Shown piece by piece: positions 53,140 through 60,461 of a stretch of 64,000 bases of DNA. Location of the stretch: NCBI GenBank assembly GCA_040220895.1, contig JAVJVY010000008.1:214104-278103 (forward strand), in the 5' to 3' direction. The stretch is from UBA11591 sp040220895. Its GTDB lineage: Bacteria; Bacteroidota; Bacteroidia; Flavobacteriales_E; Vicingaceae. The translations under genes and the position numbers were made by a program. Under the pieces are notes generated by a model. That model was not told the origin of the DNA and did no database searches. It saw nothing but the letters and a program-made list of their open reading frames with translations. Each line of letters starts with the position of its first letter. Position 1 is the first letter of the stretch.

Positions 53140-53876
53140 AAGTCAGCATTCTTACGGTTTGCCTGAATAATGAGTCGACCATCGAGAAGTCCCTTGATTC
53201 GCTCCTGAGTCAGGATCATCCCAACATTGAGCATATTGTTAAAGATGGTGCCTCAATGGATGAGACTTTAAGCATTATACACCGAAAGTCTCCTGAGAGC
53301 AAGGTAGTCAGTTCAACCGATAATGGGTTGTATTTTGCCTTGAATGAGGCCATGGAACGCGCAACTGGAGATATTATCGGAATTCTTCACGCCGATGATT
53401 TTTTTACTGACCCCGGCGTGATTTCAGATGTGGTGCGATGTTTTGAAGATCCGAATACTGATGCAGTCTACGGAGACCTTCTGTATGTGGACCGAAAGGA
53501 CATAAGCAAGGTTAAAAGAACATGGATCTCTGGGGAATATAAAAGAAATGCATTTTTAAGGGGATGGATGCCCCCACATCCAACATTTTTCATTCGAAGA
53601 AGCCTCATAAAAAAGCACGGCGCGTACAACACCAATTTTTTAACGGCGGCTGACTATGAATGGATGCTTCGCCTTGTTCAACGAAATGGAATACGATTGA
53701 CCTACCTGCCAAAGGTTCTGGTCGCTATGAGGATTGGAGGGCAAAGTAATGCAACTCTTTGGAAACGCCTGCGCGCTAACAGCGAAGACAGGATGGCTTG
53801 GCGAGTCAATGATTTAAAACCAAAATGGTACACCAGGTGGTTGAAACCACTCAGAAAGGTGGCTCAATTTGCGTGA
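53136..53876 (+). CDS. Glycosyltransferase family 2 (last gene of the operon)
   Basis: 246 residues from a TTG start at 53136 (MKVSILTVCLNNESTIEKSL), the same NTGA overlap used throughout this operon. A start 7 codons earlier is possible but adds only unconserved residues. VKDGASMDETLS replaces the common DDGS, and LHADDFFTD (84-92) is the DXD motif. ADYEWMLRLVQRNG is the acceptor half; WKRLRANSEDRMAWRVN is typical of the WcaA/EpsE-like subgroup. Its last 13 bp overlap the 3' end of the convergent SGNH-like gene. Confidence 0.9.
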   Translation: MKVSILTVCLNNESTIEKSLDSLLSQDHPNIEHIVKDGASMDETLSIIHRKSPESKVVSSTDNGLYFALNEAMERATGDIIGILHADDFFTDPGVISDVVRCFEDPNTDAVYGDLLYVDRKDISKVKRTWISGEYKRNAFLRGWMPPHPTFFIRRSLIKKHGAYNTNFLTAADYEWMLRLVQRNGIRLTYLPKVLVAMRIGGQSNATLWKRLRANSEDRMAWRVNDLKPKWYTRWLKPLRKVAQFA

Positions 53877-54931
53877 ACAATCATGTGATTCTTATCGAAA
53901 TATTCACCCAGAATTTCGGCAGTTACTTGATGGCCTTTTGAGGTGAAGTGAATATCCAGATCGAAGAACAATTCCTCTTTTTCTTCTTCCATTTTAGCCA
54001 GAAAGCTAGACTCAAGGTCAATAAAATTGATGTTATGGAGTGCTGACCACGACTTAACTCGATCTCCGAAACTAACATACGCCCGATCATTCGTCAAGCA
54101 TTTGTACTTAGAAGGTACTGCTGTCAAGTAAAAACTGACACCTTTTTGCCGGCAAAGATCCTTCATTTTCAATAGGTATGGTTCAGATCGACTTCCCGTA
54201 ATTTTGGGGCTCGACTCAAGGTATTTACCAATTTTAACTGTTAGTGTTTTTTTATTACTGAACAATAGATATTGAAATGTCAATTGTGTTTTTCTTACCA
54301 GGCGAATGAGATAAGACTTCCTGAGCAAACTGATAAACCGATCCGGCTTCCCGCCGTTTATTCCAACGAGTTCGTTATTTTCATCAAATACGGCCTCTGA
54401 AAGATACTTCTCATCATCTCCCAAATCGTTCGAGTAAAGAAGGACAATGACTTTGTCAGGCATTGGCGTTGAGGTAAGAACCTTGTTTTTTAGTATCAGG
54501 TAGTACAGCGAGGGTGCATACGATGTCGAGCCATAATTCAGGTATTCAACTTCGTTTTGGTAATCGTTTAGCCTGCCTATGAAGGTCTCTTCCCATGGCA
54601 CCTGCGCGCCTACAACAAAGGAATCGCCTATGACAGCGCGAAGGGAATTGACTTTGCCTTTATTGCCTTTGGCATAACCGATCTTTTTGTCATTGACGCG
54701 AAAACCATTATTTCCATAATATGCAATATGCCCGCCATATTCACCTTCAGGGTCATGAACGGTAAAAGAGTAGTTTTTTGTGTAAACATGATGATAAACC
54801 GGATCATCCAGCAGTGGAGCACTTCCATATCCTAAGTTGATCATTCTGAGAAATGCTTCGAGAATTACACAGAAGAATAAAAAAACGATGACATTGACCA
54901 GAATGATGCTGGAGTATTTTTTAAATGCCAT
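53864..54931 (-). CDS. Membrane-anchored SGNH/GDSL-like hydrolase or acetyltransferase
   Basis: 355 residues. One N-terminal membrane anchor (about 8-28, IILVNVIVFLFFCVILEAFL), then an SGNH fold. Block I is AVIGDSFVVGAQV (Ser in GDS), an Asn lies in YSNDLGDDEKY, and DIHFTSKGHQVTAE supplies the catalytic Asp/His (DxxH). AlgJ/AlgX- or esterase-like proteins of this form modify or deacetylate glycans in the periplasm, so it may act on this polymer. AAGGAAG ribosome site before the ATG. Convergent to the operon and overlapping it by 13 bp; expressed separately. Acetylesterase versus acetyltransferase cannot be told. Confidence 0.78.
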   Translation of the reverse strand: MAFKKYSSIILVNVIVFLFFCVILEAFLRMINLGYGSAPLLDDPVYHHVYTKNYSFTVHDPEGEYGGHIAYYGNNGFRVNDKKIGYAKGNKGKVNSLRAVIGDSFVVGAQVPWEETFIGRLNDYQNEVEYLNYGSTSYAPSLYYLILKNKVLTSTPMPDKVIVLLYSNDLGDDEKYLSEAVFDENNELVGINGGKPDRFISLLRKSYLIRLVRKTQLTFQYLLFSNKKTLTVKIGKYLESSPKITGSRSEPYLLKMKDLCRQKGVSFYLTAVPSKYKCLTNDRAYVSFGDRVKSWSALHNINFIDLESSFLAKMEEEKEELFFDLDIHFTSKGHQVTAEILGEYFDKNHMIVHAN

Positions 54932-54986
54932 CTTCCTTAAGTGACTTAAGTTAATGCGTTAAACAGCGATAATGTGAAATGATGGA

Positions 54987-55910
54987 CTAGAATTTGGCCC
55001 TTGAACGGCGCTTTTTGTATCTGTGTCCTTTAGCAAAGCTGTACTTTGCGCGATAGAAGTTCGATTTACCTCGGATCAACCAAGATACAGAGGCCGTTCC
55101 GAAGAAATACCAATCGTCGGCCTTATTTCCTCCGCGCGTTTTACCGAAACCTCCCATTTCATAACCTTCTGCCCAGTTTACAATTCCAGAAGCTATTGCA
55201 TCTTCAACGTACTGGTCATTTACTCGATTGTACATCTCTTGTGCCAGTGGCTCAGAAGCATTAAACTGCTCTTCGGTCATGTATTTATCATGGACGTCAT
55301 CTAGGTAATCGGTAAATGTTGGACGTGCTCCAATTTCAACACCAACCCGCCATTTGCGATCAAAGGTCATGTGCGAACCTATTCCAAAAGGAATGATCGG
55401 AGTAATCTGACCATAATCAACTCCTTCGGTCTTGAGGGGTTGCAGCTTGACCCATTCCCCGCCATCGGTTTCAGCCATCGGGGTAAAATGGGTAACACCA
55501 ATTCCCGCAAAGACATAAACATTTAAAAAAGTGTTGTATCGTCCTGTTCCACCAAAGTCTTTGATGTCCAGAAAGTGGTACTCTACTGTACCTGCAACTT
55601 CAATCAACGTGGTGCGGAAACTTAAATTCCTTGCAATTTTCACCGGATCCTTTGAGTAGGAGTCGGCACCTGATATGCGGCCATAGGACAAAGCTCCCTT
55701 GGCATAAAACTTGGATGCGAACTTATATCTGTAAAACCCTCCGATTACATATTCAATCCTTGAGGCTTGAATTTGTGCGGGTTCATTCGGCCCACCGATA
55801 TCTCCCATGTGTGTTGCCATACCAAGATGGAAACCATAATCCTGGTTGAACTGTCCATTTGCGAAATGGAACAGGCCTAAAGCAAAAACGATCGTGACTA
55901 TTTTTCTCAC
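54987..55910 (-). CDS. porG: PorG-like outer membrane beta-barrel (T9SS component, DUF6089)
   Basis: 307 residues. Signal peptide MRKIVTIVFALGLFHFANGQ, then alternating beta strands with the group-typical YGFHLGMATHMGDIGGPNEP and IEVAGTVEYHFLDIKDF, GVTHFTPMAE and DRKWRVGVEIGARPTFTDYL. It ends in a very basic tail (KGHRYKKRRSRAKF). DUF6089/PorG-type barrels associate with the PorK/PorN ring of the type IX secretion system. The start is GTG at 55910. A perfect -7 box lies 49 bp upstream. Fits the several T9SS cargo genes in the window; assignment is from pattern recognition. Confidence 0.75.
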   Translation of the reverse strand: MRKIVTIVFALGLFHFANGQFNQDYGFHLGMATHMGDIGGPNEPAQIQASRIEYVIGGFYRYKFASKFYAKGALSYGRISGADSYSKDPVKIARNLSFRTTLIEVAGTVEYHFLDIKDFGGTGRYNTFLNVYVFAGIGVTHFTPMAETDGGEWVKLQPLKTEGVDYGQITPIIPFGIGSHMTFDRKWRVGVEIGARPTFTDYLDDVHDKYMTEEQFNASEPLAQEMYNRVNDQYVEDAIASGIVNWAEGYEMGGFGKTRGGNKADDWYFFGTASVSWLIRGKSNFYRAKYSFAKGHRYKKRRSRAKF

Positions 55911-55959
55911 AATGGCAATATTAAAAATAAATCTCTAGTAATTCAATACTACAAGAAGT

Positions 55960-55967
55960 CAAAAGTA
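55960..55967 (-). promoter_or_regulatory. TAnnTTTG -7 box upstream of the PorG-like gene
   Basis: The minus strand reads TACTTTTG, identical to the fur and methyltransferase boxes, 49 bp before the GTG start. Confidence 0.5.
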
Positions 55968-55984
55968 CCACAATTTATTGGCAA

Positions 55985-56752
55985 TTAAAACGATTCATAC
56001 CAATTCCAGGCCCTATTGTCTTCACTAATTTTTCTTATGGCCACCATTGAGGCGTCAATTCCCAATTCCCTGTCGGACTGGATGAGCAGCGGAGAGAGTA
56101 AGGCTGCCCTGGCAGCATTTGGAAGGAATTTGCCAAAAAATCTCCATGGGGTTCCAATAAATCTGTTGAATATTTTCTTTTTTGAACTTGTTTCGATTTT
56201 TACTGAATCTACAAATTCGTAACAAGGATAGTTCAGTACATATCTTAATACCCGGTTAACTGCAGGCATGCCAACGTCATCAATGACCATGATACCCCCA
56301 ATTTTTAGCATTCGACTCAAATAAAAGAAATCGATCAAGGTATGGTCAAATGTATGCCAGCCGTCGATGAAGGCAAAGTCAAAAGTGCCGTTGCCGTTGA
56401 GCAGTTCCGGCAGAGCGATCTCTGAAGGCTTCTCTATTAAATTGAAGAAATCAATTCCCGCTTTCCGCAGGTTATTGACACCTATGCCGTGCCAGTCTGA
56501 GTTCTGATATGGATCAATAATGGTGTGTTGGCGTCCGCTTTTATGTTGTAATTCAGAACAGATGAAAAGTGATGACAATCCAAAAGCACATCCCACTTCA
56601 ATACTGCTACTTATGGCATTCTTCTTAATCAGTTTCTGTAAGAAAGCCCCTTCCATCTGATCTAAATTTGATTCCAGGGGGTAAGGTTTTCCATTTTTAT
56701 CTTTAACCTCCTTTGAGCTAAAAATTTCGTCTACTACTTCTTCTACCGTCAT
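55985..56752 (-). CDS. Class I SAM-dependent methyltransferase (Methyltransf_24-like)
   Basis: 255 residues from the ATG at 56752. A longer TTG start at 56809 would leave just 2 bp to the divergent gene and bury the promoter box at 56771-56778, so the shorter form is preferred. SSSIEVGCAFGLSSLFICSE is motif I, HTIIDPYQNSDWHGIG motif II, FDFAFIDGWHTFDHTLIDFF the acidic region and MLKIGGIMVIDDVG motif IV. Resembles sugar- or cephalosporin-hydroxylase-adjacent methyltransferases acting on surface glycans. Role here unknown; it is just outside the main operon on the opposite strand. Confidence 0.85.
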   Translation of the reverse strand: MTVEEVVDEIFSSKEVKDKNGKPYPLESNLDQMEGAFLQKLIKKNAISSSIEVGCAFGLSSLFICSELQHKSGRQHTIIDPYQNSDWHGIGVNNLRKAGIDFFNLIEKPSEIALPELLNGNGTFDFAFIDGWHTFDHTLIDFFYLSRMLKIGGIMVIDDVGMPAVNRVLRYVLNYPCYEFVDSVKIETSSKKKIFNRFIGTPWRFFGKFLPNAARAALLSPLLIQSDRELGIDASMVAIRKISEDNRAWNWYESF

Positions 56753-56770
56753 GTTGATATCTTGAGGTGG

Positions 56771-56778
56771 CAAAAGTA
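56771..56778 (-). promoter_or_regulatory. TAnnTTTG -7 box for the methyltransferase
   Basis: The minus strand reads TACTTTTG, 18 bp before the ATG at 56752. It supports the shorter start. Confidence 0.5.
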
Positions 56779-56790
56779 TGAATTGATGCT

Positions 56791-56798
56791 TATGTTTG
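56791..56798 (+). promoter_or_regulatory. TAnnTTTG -7 box for the nitronate monooxygenase-like gene
   Basis: TATGTTTG lies 13 bp before the ATG at 56812. With the opposing box at 56771-56778 it makes a compact divergent promoter pair. Confidence 0.55.
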
Positions 56799-56811
56799 TC
56801 CAGGATCAACT

Positions 56812-57786
56812 ATGAGAGACCAAAATACCATTACCCAACTTTTTAACATTCGTTATCCAATCGTACAGGCAGGAATGATCTGGTGCAGTGGTTGGAAACT
56901 GGCGTCCGCTGTGAGTGAAGAAGGGGGGCTTGGTTTGATAGGTTCCGGTTCCATGTACCCCAAAGTCTTGGAAGAACACATCCAGAAATGTAAAAATTCC
57001 ACTGACAAACCCTTTGGCGTGAATGTGCCTCTGATGTACCCCAATATCGATGAACACATGGAGATCATCATTCGGGAAAAAGTACCCATCGTTTTTACTT
57101 CTGCCGGCAATCCAAAAACCTGGACCCAACGATTAAAGGACGAAGGTATCGTGGTGGTTCATGTCACTTCGAGCGAAAAATTTGCAGTGAAATCACAAGA
57201 GGCTGGGGTGGACGCCGTTGTTGCAGAGGGCTTTGAGGCTGGTGGACATAATGGAAGAGAAGAAACCACCAGTTTGGTGCTGATTCCCCTTGTCAGAAGA
57301 AGCATAGATGTTCCTTTAATTGCCGCTGGAGGCATTGGTACCGGCCGCGCCATGCTTGCAGCCTTTGCCCTGGGGGCAGATGCTGTGCAGATCGGTAGCC
57401 GTTTTGCGGCATCAATGGAATCATCCGCCCATCAATCCTTCAAGGAGCGCATCATTACAAGTCACGAGGGCGATACAAAACTCAGTCTAAAAAAACTGGC
57501 TCCTGTAAGGCTTTTGCACAACAAATTCTTTGAAGCTGTTCAGGATGCTGAAGCGAATGGCGCATCGACGGAAGAACTAAGCCAACTGCTGGGTCGAGGC
57601 AGGGCAAAAAGAGGAATGTTTGAAGGCGATCTTGATGAAGGGGAATTGGAAATAGGTCAAGTGGCGGCACAATTTGATGAAATCAAACCGGCTGCGGATA
57701 TTATAAAAGATATTTTGATCGAATACTATTACGCCAGGAAGCAGTTGTTCGACATTAAATTTGACCTATCCGATGATATCCTTTGA
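56812..57786 (+). CDS. Nitronate monooxygenase-like FMN enzyme
   Basis: 324 residues. TIM-barrel flavoprotein of the NMO/2-nitropropane dioxygenase family: NIRYPIVQAGMIWCSGWKLA at the N-terminus, PFGVNVPLMYP, FTSAGNPKTW, AEGFEAGGHNGREE with the catalytic-type His, IAAGGIGTGRAMLAAFALGA and QIGSRFAAS binding FMN phosphate. It could oxidise nitronates or act as an enoyl-ACP reductase (FabK); sequence alone does not separate these. Its 3' end overlaps the first M16 gene by 14 bp, so the three genes to 60273 are an operon. Confidence 0.9.
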   Translation: MRDQNTITQLFNIRYPIVQAGMIWCSGWKLASAVSEEGGLGLIGSGSMYPKVLEEHIQKCKNSTDKPFGVNVPLMYPNIDEHMEIIIREKVPIVFTSAGNPKTWTQRLKDEGIVVVHVTSSEKFAVKSQEAGVDAVVAEGFEAGGHNGREETTSLVLIPLVRRSIDVPLIAAGGIGTGRAMLAAFALGADAVQIGSRFAASMESSAHQSFKERIITSHEGDTKLSLKKLAPVRLLHNKFFEAVQDAEANGASTEELSQLLGRGRAKRGMFEGDLDEGELEIGQVAAQFDEIKPAADIIKDILIEYYYARKQLFDIKFDLSDDIL

Positions 57787-59005
57787 TAAATTTACCCTTG
57801 ACAATGGGTTAAAAGTTTTGTTTCACCGCGACACCAAAACACCGGTAGCCGCGTTAAATGTGCTCTACGATGTGGGAGCTCGGGACGAAAACTCCGAAAG
57901 AACCGGATTTGCGCATTTATTCGAGCACCTCATGTTCGGTGGTTCGGTGAATATACCCGTTTACGATGAACCCCTTGAACAAGCGGGGGGCACGAACAAT
58001 GCCTTTACCAGCAACGATCTCACCAATTATTACCTCACCTTGCCGGTAGAAAACATTGAAACCGGCTTTTGGCTCGAATCCGACCGAATGCTAGGACTTG
58101 CATTCACCCCAAAAAGTTTGGAGGTCCAGCGACAGGTGGTTGTAGAAGAATTCAAACAGCGTTATCTGAACCAACCATACGGCGATGTCTGGTTGGAATT
58201 AAGACCACTGTGTTACAAAGTTCATCCGTATCGTTGGCCAACCATAGGTAAGGAAATTAGCCATATAGAAGAGGCAGTAATGGATGACGTGAAAGCCTTT
58301 TTTAAGCGTTTTTACATGCCGTCTAATGCTATTCTCTGCATAGCAGGTGACCTTGAATTAAACCGGGTAAAAGACCTTTGTGAAAAGTGGTTTGGACCCA
58401 TTCCTTCAGGCCCAAAGCCCACTAGAAATCTACCAAAGGAACCCACTCAAACCGAATACAGGTGCAAGGTATTGGAAAGGGATGTTCCCCAGGACGCTAT
58501 TTACATGGCTTTTCACATGTGCAGCAAAAGAGATAGTGGTTTTTATGCCGCTGACCTTGTTTCTGATCTCTTGAGCAGAGGACAGTCCAGCAGATTGACA
58601 CAAAGCCTGGTGATGGAGAAAAAAATATTCACCGAAATTGAGGCATTTGTGGGAGGAGATTTAGATGAAGGGTTATTTGTGATCCAGGGAAAATTCAGTG
58701 GCATAGATCACCAAGAAGCTGAAGCGAAAATCTGGATTGAAATAGGTGATTTTTTAGAAAGCAGTATCCATGACTCTGAATTGCGCAAGGTGAAAAATAA
58801 GATCGAATCGAGTCTTCGCTTTGGTGAAGTCAGTGTGTTAAATAAGGCCATGGCGCTTTGCATGGCAGAATTATTGGAAGATGCTGATCTGGTGAATACC
58901 GAAATTAACCGCTACGAAGCAGTAAATGCCGATGAGGTGATCGCTGCTGCCAGGTCCATATTTAAGAAAGAGAACTGCTCTGTCTTGCATTACAAAAAGA
59001 AATGA
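57773..59005 (+). CDS. M16 family zinc metallopeptidase, catalytic subunit
   Basis: 410 residues from the ATG at 57773 (MISFDKFTLDNGLKVL). A TTG 12 bp earlier is possible. The inverted zinc motif HLFEH (48-52) and downstream VVVEEFKQR complete an active M16 site. LEQAGGTNNAFTSNDLTNYY and HPYRWPTIGKE are typical. No signal peptide, so it is probably cytoplasmic, degrading or processing peptides, together with the inactive partner encoded next (ATGA overlap). Confidence 0.93.
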   Translation: MISFDKFTLDNGLKVLFHRDTKTPVAALNVLYDVGARDENSERTGFAHLFEHLMFGGSVNIPVYDEPLEQAGGTNNAFTSNDLTNYYLTLPVENIETGFWLESDRMLGLAFTPKSLEVQRQVVVEEFKQRYLNQPYGDVWLELRPLCYKVHPYRWPTIGKEISHIEEAVMDDVKAFFKRFYMPSNAILCIAGDLELNRVKDLCEKWFGPIPSGPKPTRNLPKEPTQTEYRCKVLERDVPQDAIYMAFHMCSKRDSGFYAADLVSDLLSRGQSSRLTQSLVMEKKIFTEIEAFVGGDLDEGLFVIQGKFSGIDHQEAEAKIWIEIGDFLESSIHDSELRKVKNKIESSLRFGEVSVLNKAMALCMAELLEDADLVNTEINRYEAVNADEVIAAARSIFKKENCSVLHYKKK

Positions 59006-60273
59006 GTTTAATACGAAACACAGCTCCAAGAGCCGATAAGATTAGTAGTATCCCTTTTAGCACTGCCAAGTGCCAGGAACTCTCGGGAGGTAATCGGCTA
59101 TACTATTACCCCGACATTGATTCAGAAGTGGTCAAGATTGAATTGACCTTTGGTGCCGGTAAATCCATCCCCGAGGGTACACTGAAGGCCAATTTGATGA
59201 ATGCCCTTTTTACTTCCGGAACACCGAAGTACAATCAGAAAGAAATTGCAGAGAGGTTTGATTTTTATGGTGCCTATCTGGAAAGGGAAATTAATATGGA
59301 TCACAGTGATATTGCAGTATACGCTCTTCGAAAATTCGCCATTGAGGTGCTCGAGTTTCTTGCCGAAGTCTTGAACGATTGCACCTTCCCCGAGGACGAA
59401 TTGAACAACAACCTTCGCATCCGCAAGCAGAAATACCTTATCAGCCTTGAAAAAGTCAGCACGATGAGCCGTCGCGGCTTCACCAGCGGTTTATTTCAAG
59501 ATCACCCTTATGGCCGACTTACGAATGTTGAAGACTATGATAACGTTGATGTTTCAGAAATTAGAACTTGTTTCAGTAATTACTATGGGGTGAACCCGCT
59601 GATTCTTGCCGCGGGCAAGGTGGACGATGAGTTGATTGCCAAAATCGAAAACCTTTTCGGAAAAAACAAGGGTACTCACTTGAATCTGCCTGACTTACCA
59701 GAATTGCCGGATTCTCCAACAGGAAGGAAGGTATTTGAGAAAAAAGGTAGTGTACAAAGTGCCCTTCGCAGCGGTCAGATCTTATTCAATAGAAAACACG
59801 AGGATTACGCTGAAATGCAAGTGTTGAATACGCTTCTTGGTGGGTATTTTGGCTCCAGGTTGATGAGCAATCTAAGAGAAGACAAAGGGTTCACATATGG
59901 CGTGGGTTCCGGTTTTGTCAATCTCAAAGTGGGAGGTTATTTTTTCATTTCGACCGAAGTGGGAGCCGAAGTGACCAAACTGGCAGAAAACGAAATTGAT
60001 TTTGAATTGAATAAACTAAGGCATGACCTGGTGGAAGACCGGGAACTGGATACCGTCAGAAACTACATGCTAGGAAAGACCCTTAGAAGCACCGACGGTG
60101 TGTTCGCCCAATTGGACCGATTCAAGTCACTCCATCAATTTGGCTTGACGTCTCAGGATTTTCATCGTGACATCGAAAAAATTAGCAATGTTTCTGCTCA
60201 GCGATTGCGGGATCTTGCTCAGCAATACCTTATTCCAGAGAAGATGTTCACAGTGGTGGCAGGCAAGGGTTAG
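59002..60273 (+). CDS. M16 family peptidase-like protein, non-catalytic partner
   Basis: 423 residues. Same fold as the upstream gene (LTFGAGKSIPEGTLKANLMN, RFDFYGAYLEREINMDHSD, LRIRKQKYLISLEKVSTMSR, GGYFGSRLMSNLREDKGFTY) but lacking the HxxEH zinc motif. Such pairs form heterodimers in which this half helps bind substrate, using the Arg/Tyr of FTYGVGSGF. It ends before a 160-bp non-coding stretch. Confidence 0.93.
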   Translation: MSLIRNTAPRADKISSIPFSTAKCQELSGGNRLYYYPDIDSEVVKIELTFGAGKSIPEGTLKANLMNALFTSGTPKYNQKEIAERFDFYGAYLEREINMDHSDIAVYALRKFAIEVLEFLAEVLNDCTFPEDELNNNLRIRKQKYLISLEKVSTMSRRGFTSGLFQDHPYGRLTNVEDYDNVDVSEIRTCFSNYYGVNPLILAAGKVDDELIAKIENLFGKNKGTHLNLPDLPELPDSPTGRKVFEKKGSVQSALRSGQILFNRKHEDYAEMQVLNTLLGGYFGSRLMSNLREDKGFTYGVGSGFVNLKVGGYFFISTEVGAEVTKLAENEIDFELNKLRHDLVEDRELDTVRNYMLGKTLRSTDGVFAQLDRFKSLHQFGLTSQDFHRDIEKISNVSAQRLRDLAQQYLIPEKMFTVVAGKG

Positions 60274-60389
60274 CATCATCCAAGGAAAGAGTGAATGTTC
60301 GAATTTAGTTGCATGTTAAGTCCCTTCCTCCAAGCAATACAGTTTAAAGATTTCAGCGTCAGAAGCATCCGACTTTCACCAAGTATTGC

Positions 60390-60397
60390 TATTTTTG
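60390..60397 (+). promoter_or_regulatory. TAnnTTTG -7 box upstream of the 60462 gene
   Basis: TATTTTTG in the 188-bp intergenic region, 64 bp before the ATG at 60462. Nothing else recognisable lies in this stretch. Confidence 0.5.
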
Positions 60398-60461
60398 AAA
60401 ATTAGGCCAGATCTGAGGCAACCATTCCTGGGGTTTGACGTCAGGTAGTGTAAGCGAATTG

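Noticed and set aside
56753..56809. Longer TTG start of the minus-strand methyltransferase
   Set aside because: It would leave 2 bp to the divergent gene and bury a perfect promoter box; the ATG at 56752 is better.
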